From: an uncultured Faecalibacterium sp.
Lineage (GTDB): Bacteria; Bacillota; Clostridia; Oscillospirales; Ruminococcaceae
Assembly (NCBI GenBank): GCA_934561485.1
Contig: CAKTGS010000076.1
Coordinates: forward strand, 1 to 9,644
Reading direction: 5' to 3'
Length of the DNA: 9,644 nt
A model generated the notes under the pieces. That model had not been told where the DNA came from, ran no database searches, and was given only the letters and a program-made list of their open reading frames with translations. Shown here in pieces: positions 1 through 7,933 of the stretch. How positions within the stretch are numbered: position 1 is the stretch's first letter; the number at the start of each line of letters is the position of its first letter. The translations under genes were made by a program, and so were the position numbers.

Positions 1-155
1 TTGGGCTGGTCGGTCATGGCCGAAAACTCGGTGACCAGCTTCTGATGCACCCAGTGGAAGATCTGCTTTGCCCGGAAAGCCGGCTGCCCCAGAGCTTTCA
101 GCTCCGCGGAAAGCTCCGCCAGCGTCAGGGAAGAAATACAGCGTTTTTGTTCCAT
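1..155 (-). CDS. rlmN: 23S rRNA (adenine-2503-C2) methyltransferase, N-terminal fragment (runs off the left edge)
   Basis: Only the first 51 or so codons are present. They read as the N-terminal accessory domain of RlmN: a leucine-rich helix (TLAELSAELKALGQPAF) followed by the family hallmark FRAKQIFHWVHQK at residues 26-38. The radical-SAM core with its CxxxCxxC cluster would lie outside the window. RlmN is a cytoplasmic radical-SAM enzyme that methylates C2 of A2503 in 23S rRNA, and in E. coli also A37 of some tRNAs. The ATG is preceded by AGGAGA with a 5-base spacer. The gene starts 39 bases after rsmB ends, with no terminator between, so it is probably the next gene of the same operon. 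rsmB followed by rlmN is the usual Firmicutes order and supports the call. Confidence 0.9.
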   Translation of the reverse strand, partial: MEQKRCISSLTLAELSAELKALGQPAFRAKQIFHWVHQKLVTEFSAMTDQP

Positions 156-194
156 TGTGTTCTCCTATTGTCTTTTACGAACGAGCTGCCCGTT

Positions 195-1529
195 TCATTG
201 CAGCGTTTCCCCGTTTTTCTGCATGGCACACAGGAAAAAGCCGTCCATGCCGGTGCGGGTGGGCACCGAAAGCATTCCATACCCGGTATCGGTCATGCCC
301 TCCGGCATGGCAACGGCAGGCACCGTCACCGAAAATTCCGGATGACGCGCCAGAAAGGCTGCAATCTGCTGCTGGTTCTCAGCCGGTTCCATGGTGCAGG
401 TGGAATACAACAGCCTGCCGCCGGGCTTGAGCTGCTGTGCCGCCGTATCCAGAATGGCCGATTGAGCAGCCAATAATTCAGCCTGCCGGGCCGGGTCCAG
501 CGTTTTATAGCGCAGGTCCGGCTTTTTTGCCAGAATGCCCAGGCCGCTGCAGGGCACATCCGTCAGGATGCGGTCTGCCATGGGCAGGGCCGGGTTTGGC
601 CGGGTGGCATCATTGCACAGCGTTTTTACACAGGCAAAGCCCATGCGCTCCACAGCCGTGCGGATGAGCTGCACCCGGTTTTCGGCGGCATCGCAGCTGT
701 AAAGTGTGCCGGTATCCTGCATTTCCTCCGCCAGCAGCAGGGTCTTTCCGCCGGGTGCCGCGCACAGGTCCAGTACGGTTTCGCCGGGTTTGGCTTCCAC
801 GCAGAGAGCCGCCAGCTGGCTGGCCTGGCCTTCCACATGGTAACAGCCCTGCCGGAACAGCTCCTTGTCTGCCGGGCTGCCCTCAAACCGGGCCAGCACG
901 CTGCCGGGGACACTTCCCTGCCGCACTTCGCGCACACTAAGAGCGGTAAGCTTTTCACACAGCTCTGCGGCGCTGGTCTTGAGGGGGTTCGCCCGCAGGC
1001 TGGTCAGGCCGCCGTCTGCGGTATGGGTCAGGATGTCCAGTGCCTCGTCCGGATAGTTCCGGTGCAGAAACGCCGCCACATCCCGTCCTGCAGAACCAAG
1101 CACCATCAGGCGCTCGGTCTCGTCTGCAAACACGGCAGTGTTCAGATCATAAACACAAGCACGGCGCAGCACCGCGTTGACAAGGCCGGATGCACTGGAT
1201 TTTTTGAAGCTGCGGGTCAGCTTGACGGCTTCGTTCACCGCTGCCGACACCGGCACCTGCATGTAGCGGGCCTGCGCCAGAGCCGAACGCAGAATCTCCC
1301 GCACGGGAGCGTCCAGCTTTGCCAGACCTTTGGGCAGAAATTGTTCCAGGATGTAGTCCAGCGTGCCCCGGTGTTCCAGCACCGTATAAAAAATGGCGCT
1401 GGCAAACGCTTTGTCACGGCCTTCCAGTTTCTGGCGCTTAAGCTCGGCATCCAGGATCAGGTTGGAAAAGCCATCCTGTTCCTGCCGCATCAGCGCAGAA
1501 ACGGCTGCCGCCCGCGGATTGGCCGCCAT
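195..1529 (-). CDS. rsmB: 16S rRNA (cytosine-967-C5) methyltransferase RsmB
   Basis: The 444-residue protein has the full RsmB architecture and a normal family length. Residues 1 to about 140 form the NusB-like RNA-binding domain. The Rossmann-type methyltransferase domain follows, with the SAM-binding motif LDLCAAPGGKT at 253-263, motif IV DVPCSGLG at 324-331 (Cys327) and motif VI STCTMEPAEN at 376-385 (Cys378). In RsmB/NOL1 enzymes the motif VI cysteine attacks C6 of the cytosine and the motif IV cysteine helps release the product; both are present. It methylates C5 of C967 in 16S rRNA. The ATG at 1529 shares its first base with the fmt stop codon (TGATG), and only a weak GGGGGA lies upstream, so translation is probably coupled to fmt. 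An in-frame start farther upstream would add 60 residues that lie wholly inside fmt and look like out-of-frame translation. Confidence 0.96.
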   Translation of the reverse strand: MAANPRAAAVSALMRQEQDGFSNLILDAELKRQKLEGRDKAFASAIFYTVLEHRGTLDYILEQFLPKGLAKLDAPVREILRSALAQARYMQVPVSAAVNEAVKLTRSFKKSSASGLVNAVLRRACVYDLNTAVFADETERLMVLGSAGRDVAAFLHRNYPDEALDILTHTADGGLTSLRANPLKTSAAELCEKLTALSVREVRQGSVPGSVLARFEGSPADKELFRQGCYHVEGQASQLAALCVEAKPGETVLDLCAAPGGKTLLLAEEMQDTGTLYSCDAAENRVQLIRTAVERMGFACVKTLCNDATRPNPALPMADRILTDVPCSGLGILAKKPDLRYKTLDPARQAELLAAQSAILDTAAQQLKPGGRLLYSTCTMEPAENQQQIAAFLARHPEFSVTVPAVAMPEGMTDTGYGMLSVPTRTGMDGFFLCAMQKNGETLQ

Positions 1530-2449
1530 CAGAGAAGATCCCCCGTTTTCAGGCGCTGACCGGCTGCAAAAGCCGTGCCGTCCATGGGCTTTTTGCCTTC
1601 CGGCACCACCTGCAGCAGCTGAATGCCGCCGTCCGCACAGGCCACCGTCAGGGGCTTGGTGGCCAGCACGGTGCCGGGTGCTTCCCCGTGGGAAGCCACA
1701 ACGCGGCACTCGCTCACCTTCAGCTTTTTGCCCGCCGCCGTCACAAACCAGGCACCGGGCCAGGGATTCATGCCGCGCACCCAGTTGTGGATGTGCTCAG
1801 CCGTTTCCGTCAGTTTGAATTCAGCCATTTCCTTGTTCAGCATGGGAGCCAGGCAGGCATTTTCATGATCCTGGGTCCGGGGCTTCAGGGTACCGGCAGC
1901 AATGGCAGGCACCACTTCGCACAGCACGCGGGCACCCACAGCCGTCACCCGGTCAAACAACTCGCCGCTGGTTTCTTCCGGGTCAATGGCAATCTTCTCG
2001 CAGCGCAGCACATCGCCGGTGTCCAGCCCCTCGTCCATCTGCATGATGGACACACCGGTCTCGGCATCGCCGTTCAGCACCGCCCACTGCACCGGGGCGC
2101 TGCCGCGGTACTTGGGCAGCAGCGAAACGTGCAGGTTGATACAGCCGTACTTCGGTGCTTCCAGCACAGACTTGGGCAGGATGCAGCCGTAGGCCACCAC
2201 CACGATCAGCTCCGGGGCCAAGGCGCGGATGTTGGCGTCCTCGCCGCCGTCCCGCAGGGTGCGGGGCTGGAACACCGGGGTTCCGTGGGCCAGCGCCACT
2301 TCCTTGACCGGGGGTGCGGTGAGCACCTGCTTGCGGCCCACAGGTTTATCCCGCCGGGTGTACACCGCGCAGATCTCGTGCCCGGCGGCATACAGGGCTT
2401 TCAGGCACTCGGCGGCAATGTCCGGGGTGCCCATGAACAAAATGCGCAT
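1529..2449 (-). CDS. fmt: Methionyl-tRNA formyltransferase
   Basis: The 306-residue protein transfers a formyl group from 10-formyl-tetrahydrofolate to the amino group of Met on initiator tRNA. It begins MRILFMGTPDIAAE, the typical start of the formyltransferase Rossmann domain. The catalytic region INLHVSLLPKYRGSAP at 104-119 carries the expected Asn105 and His107 plus the SLLPxxRG folate motif, and Asp143 lies in MDEGLDTGDV. A C-terminal OB-like tRNA-binding domain follows from about residue 205, with the conserved RGMNPWPGAW at 225-234. The ATG at 2449 is one base after the def stop codon, and AAAGGA about 10 bases upstream, inside the end of def, serves as ribosome binding site. The pairing with def is functional: Fmt adds the formyl group that deformylase later removes. 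Full length with no sign of damage. Confidence 0.97.
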   Translation of the reverse strand: MRILFMGTPDIAAECLKALYAAGHEICAVYTRRDKPVGRKQVLTAPPVKEVALAHGTPVFQPRTLRDGGEDANIRALAPELIVVVAYGCILPKSVLEAPKYGCINLHVSLLPKYRGSAPVQWAVLNGDAETGVSIMQMDEGLDTGDVLRCEKIAIDPEETSGELFDRVTAVGARVLCEVVPAIAAGTLKPRTQDHENACLAPMLNKEMAEFKLTETAEHIHNWVRGMNPWPGAWFVTAAGKKLKVSECRVVASHGEAPGTVLATKPLTVACADGGIQLLQVVPEGKKPMDGTAFAAGQRLKTGDLL

Positions 2450-2450
2450 C

Positions 2451-2987
2451 TCAGTTGTTTCCTTTCGCTTCGCGGGCAGCCTTTTTGCCTTCCTCGGTGT
2501 CCTCGTAGAAGTATTCGCTGGACTGCATAATGGTAATACCGTCCAGATGGTCACTCTCGTGCTGGATGCAGCGGGCCAGCAGGTCCTCCGCTTCCAGCTC
2601 AAACCAGTTGCCATGGCGGTCCTGTGCGCGCACCTTAACGGCCACCGGGCGAGTCACTGCACCGTTGTGCCCCGGGAAAGACAGGCAGCCTTCGTAGGCA
2701 GTCTCTTCTTCCTCCGACACGGCCAGGATCTCAGGGTTAATGAAGTCGATGAACTTATACTCGTAGTCGGCCGGGATCTCTTCCGGTGCATCGGTGGTGT
2801 CCCATACCACGAACAGACGGCGCAGCATCCCCACCTGCGGGCCGGCCAGGCCCACGCCATCGGCAGCGATCATGGTTTCGTGCATGTCGTCCAGCAGGGT
2901 GGCCAGACGGTCGTCAAAGTTGGTTACGGGGCGGCAGACCTTGTTCAGAATGGGGTCGCCTTCTTTTACAATATTGCGGATTGCCAT
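2451..2987 (-). CDS. def: Peptide deformylase
   Basis: The 178-residue metalloenzyme removes the N-formyl group from nascent proteins at the ribosome. All three deformylase motifs are visible: motif 1 GVGLAGPQVG at 44-53, motif 2 EGCLSFPG at 99-106 with metal ligand Cys101, and motif 3 QHESDHLDG at 142-150 with metal ligands His143 and His147 and catalytic Glu144. Motif 1 reads GLAGPQ where many homologues have GLAAPQ, a conservative change. The C-terminal tail is rich in Lys and Glu. The ATG is chosen because GGGAGG sits at a normal distance upstream; an in-frame TTG five codons earlier would overlap that site. The gene is 23 bases after the GIY-YIG gene and one base before fmt. Its strong ribosome binding site suggests efficient independent initiation. 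Confidence 0.97.
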   Translation of the reverse strand: MAIRNIVKEGDPILNKVCRPVTNFDDRLATLLDDMHETMIAADGVGLAGPQVGMLRRLFVVWDTTDAPEEIPADYEYKFIDFINPEILAVSEEEETAYEGCLSFPGHNGAVTRPVAVKVRAQDRHGNWFELEAEDLLARCIQHESDHLDGITIMQSSEYFYEDTEEGKKAAREAKGNN

Positions 2988-3010
2988 TATGGTACCTCCC
3001 AATCAGTCAT

Positions 3011-3862
3011 TCAGTTTTTGTTGTATCCGAACTCTCTTGTCCGAAGTGTTTCTTTCCACCAGGACTCGCGTTTCAAAATATATTCGTCATCCATTCTTGC
3101 ATTGTAGTTTTCAAGAATAGAATACTGAAAATTTTCTTTTACATAATCGAAGCCCTGCTGTTTTACTAGTTCCCTCAGCTCAACATTCCCGCCGTGACCA
3201 TCTGCAACATAATTCGACCATCGCTGGAGAAGCATTCCGGTCTGCGATGTGGCAGACCCCACATAGAGCTTTCCGGTTTTGTTGTCTGTGATCAGATAGA
3301 CCGCCTTTTGGTTCTGCAATGCCGCGATCCACCCCGGAAGATGCCGGTCGATCACGTTTTTCAGCTGCCGATAACTCAGCCGCACATTTTCATAGCCCGG
3401 GAAATCCTCTCCGGTAAACTGGTCATTCAAAATTTCAAGAACCTCCAGCTCATCCATTACCGATGCATAGGTGCGGCCCATTGTACGGCAGGGGTTATGA
3501 TACCGCAGCACAAGCCGCCCGAAATATTTCTGATAACGGGCAAGCTCCTGCGCCTCGTAGCCCACGCCGCCTTTTGTTTCGTCCACCGCTTTTTCCCCGG
3601 TGATCTTCTTGATGGTCGTCATGAGCCACGCATCGTTTCCGATTTTCAAAAAGCAGATCGCCGTCTGTCCTGTGCTGAAATAGCGGCGGCGGTCACGCCA
3701 CAAAAACCAGTCGATATTTACTTCATCCGGATCGGATTTGTAAAGATCCAGGGGATCATCGCAGCCATTGTAAATATTGAACTTTACGCGTACCGCCGGT
3801 ATTTCTTCCGGACTGAAATTCAAAATATCATTGATGCGTATTTTATCCATTTTACGGTCCAT
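3011..3862 (-). CDS. GIY-YIG nuclease-domain protein, function unknown
   Basis: This 283-residue protein ends in a GIY-YIG catalytic domain. AVYLI at 187-191 stands for GIY and KLYVGSAT at 198-205 for YIG. Arg214 in LLQRW, Glu266 in RESWW and an Asn in the terminal FGYNKN match the remaining conserved positions, so the active site looks intact. The first 180 or so residues are soluble, contain aromatic and charged patches such as IDWFLWRDRRRYF (50-62), and match no domain I can name. There is no signal peptide or membrane segment. The start lies three bases after the priA stop codon, with GGGGAG about 9 bases upstream; a second ATG at 3850 lacks a ribosome binding site. Bases 3061-3180 are 35% GC against 67% for 4081-4140 in priA, which suggests later acquisition. 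It may cut DNA, for example in repair or defence, but that is inference from the fold. Confidence 0.85.
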   Translation of the reverse strand: MDRKMDKIRINDILNFSPEEIPAVRVKFNIYNGCDDPLDLYKSDPDEVNIDWFLWRDRRRYFSTGQTAICFLKIGNDAWLMTTIKKITGEKAVDETKGGVGYEAQELARYQKYFGRLVLRYHNPCRTMGRTYASVMDELEVLEILNDQFTGEDFPGYENVRLSYRQLKNVIDRHLPGWIAALQNQKAVYLITDNKTGKLYVGSATSQTGMLLQRWSNYVADGHGGNVELRELVKQQGFDYVKENFQYSILENYNARMDDEYILKRESWWKETLRTREFGYNKN

Positions 3863-3865
3863 TGT

Positions 3866-6127
3866 TCAGATCTCCCCATCCGAATGCAGATCCACCACAA
3901 CGGTAGCTTTGGAGGGGAGCTTTTCTTTTTCGTACAATTCCAGGGTGCTGCGCACCAGGTCGCGGAAGCGGCGGTTGTTGCGGCACTTGACGGTAAGTTT
4001 ATAGCGGTAGCTGTCGTTGATCTTCTCAATGCTGCCGGGGGTCGGCCCCAGTACGCGCAGAGGCAGGTCCGGCTGCTTGGCCGCCAGCTGGCCCAAAAGG
4101 GCCGAGAAACGGGCTGCTGCCCGGGCCACTTCGATTTCCTTCGGCCCTGCAAAGCCGATGACACACAGCCCGCAGAAGGGCGGGTACAGTCCCAGTTTGC
4201 GGTAGGCGATCTCCTGCTCGAAAAAGGCATCGTAGTCCTGCGCGGCGGCAAGGTTGAGCACCGGGTTATCCGGGTCGGTGGTCTGGATGATGGCAAAGCC
4301 GGGGTCTTTTGCCCGGCCGCTGCGGCCCACCACCTGGGTGATCAGGCTGAACACGTTTTCGTAAGCGCGGAAGCCCTGGGCAAACAGCAGGGAGTCGATG
4401 CCCAGCACCCCCACCAGGGTCACATCCTCAAAATCCAGTCCCTTGGCCACCATCTGGGTGCCCACCATGATATCGTACTCGTGGCGGGCAAACTTTGCCA
4501 GCAGCTTTTCGTGGGCGTCCTTGGCAGCGGTGGAGTCCTGATCCATCCGCAGCACTCGGGCGTCCGGAAACAGTTTTGCCAGTTCTTCTTCCGCCTTCTG
4601 GGTGCCGAAGCCCCGGTACTGCAGCTTGCCGCCGCAGGCGGGGCACACCGTGGGGGGCGGGTCCAGCTGGCTGCCGCAGTAGTGGCACAGCAGCTTATGG
4701 GCTGATTTGTGGTAGACCATGGGCACGCTGCACTTTGCGCACTTGAGCACTTCGCGGCAGTCCTCGCACTGGGCCATGGTCTGGTAGCCCCGGCGGTTCA
4801 GCAGCAGAATAGTCTGTTTTTGAGCATCCAGATTGCGGCGGATGGCATCTTCCAGCGCAAGGCTGATCTCCCGGGGGTTTCCGGCGGCCAGTTCCGCCCG
4901 CATATCCACGATCTGCACGGCAGGCAGCGGATTGCCGCCGTAGCGCTTTGTCAGGCGCACCAGCCGGGTGCGGCCATGCTGAGCGGCATAAAAACTTTCG
5001 GTGCTGGGGGTTGCACTGGCCAGCAGCAACAGCGCCCCATTTTCCGCCGCGCGCTGTCGGGCCACTTCGTGGGCCGAATAGCGCGGCGCAGACTCGGAGC
5101 GGTAGGTGTGCTCCTGCTCTTCGTCAATGATCACAAGGCCGATGTTTTCCAGCGGCGAGAAGATGGCGCTGCGGGTGCCCACCACAATGTCCGCGCCGCC
5201 ATCCTGGATCATCTGCCACTGCAGCAGACGCTCCGTGTGGTTGAGGGCAGAGTGCTGCACCGCCACCCGGCGGCCGAACTGGCTTTTGAGCCGCAGGATC
5301 ATCTGCGGGGTCAGGCTGATCTCCGGCACCAGCACCAGCGCCTTGCGCCCCAATGCCAGACAGCGGTGGATGAGCTTTAAAAACACCAGCGTTTTGCCGC
5401 TGCCGGTCACGCCGTACAGCAAAGCCGCATGGGGAGCAGTGTCCTCCAGATCCGGCAGCAGGGCGTCATAGGCAGCCTGCTGCTCTTCCGTCAGGGTGAT
5501 CGGCTCGTTCTTGAGCGGAATAGACGAATACAGGTCGATGGATTTATTCACTTTGCTGCATTCCAGCACACCTTTGGCGCAGAGGTTGTCCAGCACAGCC
5601 CGGCTGATGCCCTTTTCTTCCAGTTCAGTCTGGGTGCGCGGCCCGCCGCCCAGCAGAGCCACAGCCGCCAGCTGTTTGGCGGTCGGTTTCGGCTTCTGCG
5701 GCAGGCTGCTCACCAGCCGGTATGCATTTTCGGTGTGGCGGGTAAGCTGCTTTTGCAGGATGGGCGTCACACCGTCCGCTGCCACAGTAGGCTTGTACTG
5801 CGCGCCGTACGGGATGACCGCCTTGACGGCCTCGTAGTAGGTGCAGAAGGTGCGCTCTTTCAAAAAGTGCACCAGCCGCAGCAGCTCCGGGGTCAGGCAG
5901 GCAGATGCCGGAGCCACATCGAACAAAAACTTCAGCTTGGAGTTTTCCGGCTCGGCATCGCAGGCCAGCACCACGCCCATACGGGCACGGCTGCCGCGCC
6001 CGAACGGTACCAGCACCATGCTGCCCAACCGCACCGTTTCCTGCTGGTCCGGCATGACCGCGTAGGTATACAGTTTATCAAAGTGGAAGGTTGCGTTGCT
6101 GACAGCAACCCCTACCGTTTTGGGCAT
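3866..6127 (-). CDS. priA: Primosomal protein N', replication restart helicase PriA
   Basis: The 753-residue protein reloads the replisome at stalled or collapsed forks by 3'-to-5' unwinding and recruitment of primosome proteins. An N-terminal DNA 3'-end binding domain (about 1-110, starting VGVAVSNATFHFDKLYTYAV) is followed by a superfamily 2 helicase core: Walker A GVTGSGKT at 239-246, DEEQEHTY at 335-342, LASATPS at 369-375 and GTQMVAKGLDFEDV at 556-569. Four Cys pairs (454/457, 463/466, 481/484, 495/498) form the two zinc sites typical of PriA. The C-terminal domain (about 640-753) is complete. Walker B reads DEEQ rather than the commoner DEEH. AAGGAG lies 8 bases before the ATG. It starts 20 bases after gmk; rpoZ and coaBC, often found here, are absent. 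Confidence 0.97.
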   Translation of the reverse strand: MPKTVGVAVSNATFHFDKLYTYAVMPDQQETVRLGSMVLVPFGRGSRARMGVVLACDAEPENSKLKFLFDVAPASACLTPELLRLVHFLKERTFCTYYEAVKAVIPYGAQYKPTVAADGVTPILQKQLTRHTENAYRLVSSLPQKPKPTAKQLAAVALLGGGPRTQTELEEKGISRAVLDNLCAKGVLECSKVNKSIDLYSSIPLKNEPITLTEEQQAAYDALLPDLEDTAPHAALLYGVTGSGKTLVFLKLIHRCLALGRKALVLVPEISLTPQMILRLKSQFGRRVAVQHSALNHTERLLQWQMIQDGGADIVVGTRSAIFSPLENIGLVIIDEEQEHTYRSESAPRYSAHEVARQRAAENGALLLLASATPSTESFYAAQHGRTRLVRLTKRYGGNPLPAVQIVDMRAELAAGNPREISLALEDAIRRNLDAQKQTILLLNRRGYQTMAQCEDCREVLKCAKCSVPMVYHKSAHKLLCHYCGSQLDPPPTVCPACGGKLQYRGFGTQKAEEELAKLFPDARVLRMDQDSTAAKDAHEKLLAKFARHEYDIMVGTQMVAKGLDFEDVTLVGVLGIDSLLFAQGFRAYENVFSLITQVVGRSGRAKDPGFAIIQTTDPDNPVLNLAAAQDYDAFFEQEIAYRKLGLYPPFCGLCVIGFAGPKEIEVARAAARFSALLGQLAAKQPDLPLRVLGPTPGSIEKINDSYRYKLTVKCRNNRRFRDLVRSTLELYEKEKLPSKATVVVDLHSDGEI

Positions 6128-6147
6128 TCGTCCAGCTCCTTACTGTG

Positions 6148-6720
6148 TCAGTTTTTCAGGCCGGCACGCTGGCAGATGACCTGATACAGCTCCTCGGCGC
6201 AGGCATCCACTTCGTTGTTGACCAGCGTGAGCGTGAACTGGTCCTGCTGAGCCAGCTCCTGCTTGGCCGTGGCAAGCCGCTCCTGAATGCTCTCTTCGGT
6301 CTCGGTGCCGCGGCCACGCAGGCGGCGTTCCAACTCCTGCTCCGAAGGCGGCAGCAGGAACACCGTGGTAGCCCCCGGGAACATGCGGCGGATGTTGGCC
6401 GCACCATGCACATCAATGACCAGCACAACCACCTTACCGGCAGCCAGGCGCTTGTCCACTTCTTCGCGCAGGGTGCCGTAATAGTTGCCGTTGTAGAAGT
6501 TGTGCTCCACCACCTGATCCGTTTCGATCAGCTGCTGGAACTGCTCCTTGGTGCGGTAGTAATAGTCCACGCCCTCCTGCTCACCGGGACGCGGCGCGCG
6601 GGTAGTAGCCGAAACGGTTTTTTCGATCTCAGGGTGTGCGGCGCGCAGGGCCTTTACCACACTGTCCTTGCCAGTGCCGGCAGCGCCGGATACCACAAAC
6701 AGATAGTTATCCTTCTCCAT
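6148..6720 (-). CDS. gmk: Guanylate kinase
   Basis: The 190-residue enzyme phosphorylates GMP to GDP with ATP in purine nucleotide synthesis and salvage. The P-loop is [11 protein letters not shown] at 11-21, a variant of GxxGxGK[ST]. The GMP-binding region [19 protein letters not shown] (37-55) and YNGNYYGT (76-83) match the family, as do [12 protein letters not shown] at 101-112 and the lid arginines in [13 protein letters not shown] (132-144). It is slightly shorter than the E. coli and Bacillus enzymes (about 205 residues), mostly at the ends. The ATG is set by GAGGAGG about 9 bases upstream and by homology; the first 14 bases overlap the end of remA, so translation may be coupled. An in-frame upstream start would add 16 residues encoded inside remA and has no family support. 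Confidence 0.95.
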   Translation of the reverse strand: MEKDNYLFVVSGAAGTGKDSVVKALRAAHPEIEKTVSATTRAPRPGEQEGVDYYYRTKEQFQQLIETDQVVEHNFYNGNYYGTLREEVDKRLAAGKVVVLVIDVHGAANIRRMFPGATTVFLLPPSEQELERRLRGRGTETEESIQERLATAKQELAQQDQFTLTLVNNEVDACAEELYQVICQRAGLKN

Positions 6721-6988
6721 GGGTCTGTTCCTCCTCTGTTGTCGGTCTGCTCTCCTGCCCGGCCGCACGGTTTGCCACCGTTTCCGGCTGAAGGGCCGAG
6801 AGCACTACATGATCGGAGTCCATAATAAGCACGGCACGGGTGCTGCGCCCATAGGATGCATCAATCAGCATCCCGCGCTCCCGCGCCTCCTTGACAAGAC
6901 GCTTGACCGGGGCGGAATCCGGGCTGACCACCGCCACCACACGGCCTGCGCTGACCATATTGCCAAAGCCGATGTTGATCAGTTGCAT
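6707..6988 (-). CDS. remA: Extracellular matrix regulator RemA (DUF370 family)
   Basis: The 93-residue protein is a clear RemA homologue: it starts [20 protein letters not shown], continues [14 protein letters not shown] and ends its conserved part in [14 protein letters not shown]. In Bacillus subtilis RemA is a DNA-binding protein that activates biofilm matrix operons and osmoprotection genes. The conserved core covers about residues 1-73. The remaining 20 residues are a low-complexity Glu/Thr-rich tail that overlaps gmk by 14 bases and is probably disordered. GGAGGAG lies a few bases before the ATG. Position between yicC and gmk is the conserved Firmicutes arrangement. What RemA controls in this organism cannot be told from the window. 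Confidence 0.95.
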   Translation of the reverse strand: MQLINIGFGNMVSAGRVVAVVSPDSAPVKRLVKEARERGMLIDASYGRSTRAVLIMDSDHVVLSALQPETVANRAAGQESRPTTEEEQTHGEG

Positions 6989-7012
6989 AAACTCCTCCGA
7001 AATGCTCTGTTT

Positions 7013-7891
7013 TTACTCCAGATTCTGGATCTGCTCGCGGATCTTTTCAATCTCCGCCTTCATATCCACCACAATGCGGGTAATGTCCAGATCCTGGCAC
7101 TTGGAACCAATGGTGTTGGTTTCACGGTTCAGTTCCTGGGTCAGGAAATCCAGCTTGCGGCCCACCGGCTCATCCAGCTTCAGAATGCTGCGGTACTGTG
7201 CAATGTGGCTGCGCAGGCGCACAGTCTCTTCGTCCACGGCAGTCTTATCGCCAAAAATAGCGGCCTCGGTCAGCACGCGGGCATCGTCAATGTCACGGTC
7301 TTCCAGGATCACCTTGAGCTTTTCATACAGGCGGTTGGTGTAGGCTTCCACCCGGCCAGCGCTCAGGGTTTCCACCTTGCCAACGCACTCTTCCAGGAAG
7401 TTCAGGCGGCTGTCGATGTCTGCCTTCATTTTTGCGCCTTCGGCGGCGCGCATCTCCACAAAGCGGTCCAGTGCCTGTGCGGTAACGGCGGAAACATCCG
7501 CCCACAGCTGCTCCTCGTCCACATCTGCGTGGCGGGTGGCCAGCACATCCGGGAAACGGGTCAGCATCCCGGCCGAAATGTCGTTTTTGACGCCAAGCTG
7601 CTCCGAAAGCTCCCGCACGGCCTGCTGATAGCTGCGGGCCAGCTCCATATTGACCGTGACCACAGTATCGGCGGTGTCCACGTTCTGGATGGTCATGCTC
7701 AGCTCCACCTTGCCGCGGGAAATGCGCTCGTTCAGCTGCTTTTTCAGGCGGCTGTCCAGGTAGCTGCAGGTGCGCGGAATGCGGGAAGAATACTCAAAAT
7801 AGCGGGAATTCACGCTGCGCAATTCCACCGTGATCTCACGGCCATTGCGCACAGCGGTTCCCCTGCCGAAACCGGTCATGCTTAAAATCAT
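7013..7891 (-). CDS. yicC: YicC/YloC family endoribonuclease
   Basis: The 292-residue protein carries the family signatures at both ends: MILSMTGFGRG at the start with ITVELRSVNSRYFE (about 19-32), then RAAEG in the middle, and EAAIFGDKTAVDEE, PVGRKLDFLTQELNRE and SKCQDLDITRIVVDMKAEIE near the C-terminus. The final helix EKIREQIQNLE is typical. Family members from E. coli and B. subtilis have been reported to be endoribonucleases that act on structured RNA, so a role in RNA turnover is likely. The ATG is preceded by AAAGGAG with a 6-base spacer. In-frame sequence extends 29 codons upstream but lies over the predicted leader hairpin and has no family support. This is the first gene of the operon, 24 bases before remA, with a promoter 96 bases upstream. 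Confidence 0.95.
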   Translation of the reverse strand: MILSMTGFGRGTAVRNGREITVELRSVNSRYFEYSSRIPRTCSYLDSRLKKQLNERISRGKVELSMTIQNVDTADTVVTVNMELARSYQQAVRELSEQLGVKNDISAGMLTRFPDVLATRHADVDEEQLWADVSAVTAQALDRFVEMRAAEGAKMKADIDSRLNFLEECVGKVETLSAGRVEAYTNRLYEKLKVILEDRDIDDARVLTEAAIFGDKTAVDEETVRLRSHIAQYRSILKLDEPVGRKLDFLTQELNRETNTIGSKCQDLDITRIVVDMKAEIEKIREQIQNLE

Positions 7892-7933
7892 ACCCTGCTC
7901 CTTTTTCTGTGTACGTGCGAACATTGTTTCCGG

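Noticed and set aside
335..342. Loss of function in PriA because Walker B reads DEEQ rather than DEEH (residues 335-338)
   Set aside because: The acidic residues that bind magnesium and polarise water are kept, and the rest of the helicase and zinc motifs are intact, so I treat it as normal variation. The positions given here are residue numbers in PriA.
1530..1709. A 60-residue N-terminal extension of RsmB
   Set aside because: It lies entirely inside fmt in another frame, is Arg/Gly/His-rich, and RsmB family proteins begin at the chosen Met.
2229..3107. A 292-codon plus-strand frame opposite fmt, def and the end of the GIY-YIG gene
   Set aside because: It is antisense to genes with complete catalytic motifs and has no family features or ribosome binding site of note. 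The other long plus-strand frames (837-1559, 1688-2530, 6719-7885) were rejected for the same reason.
3060..3180. A possible internal promoter for def in the AT-rich end of the GIY-YIG gene
   Set aside because: A TATTCT-like -10 is present on the minus strand, but the only sequence at -35 distance is a poor match; AT-rich coding DNA gives such hits by chance.
3194..4705. A 503-codon open frame on the plus strand, opposite the GIY-YIG gene and the end of priA
   Set aside because: It crosses two convincing minus-strand genes, shows no recognisable motif and is rich in His, Gln, Gly and Val, as expected from antisense reading of GC-rich coding DNA.
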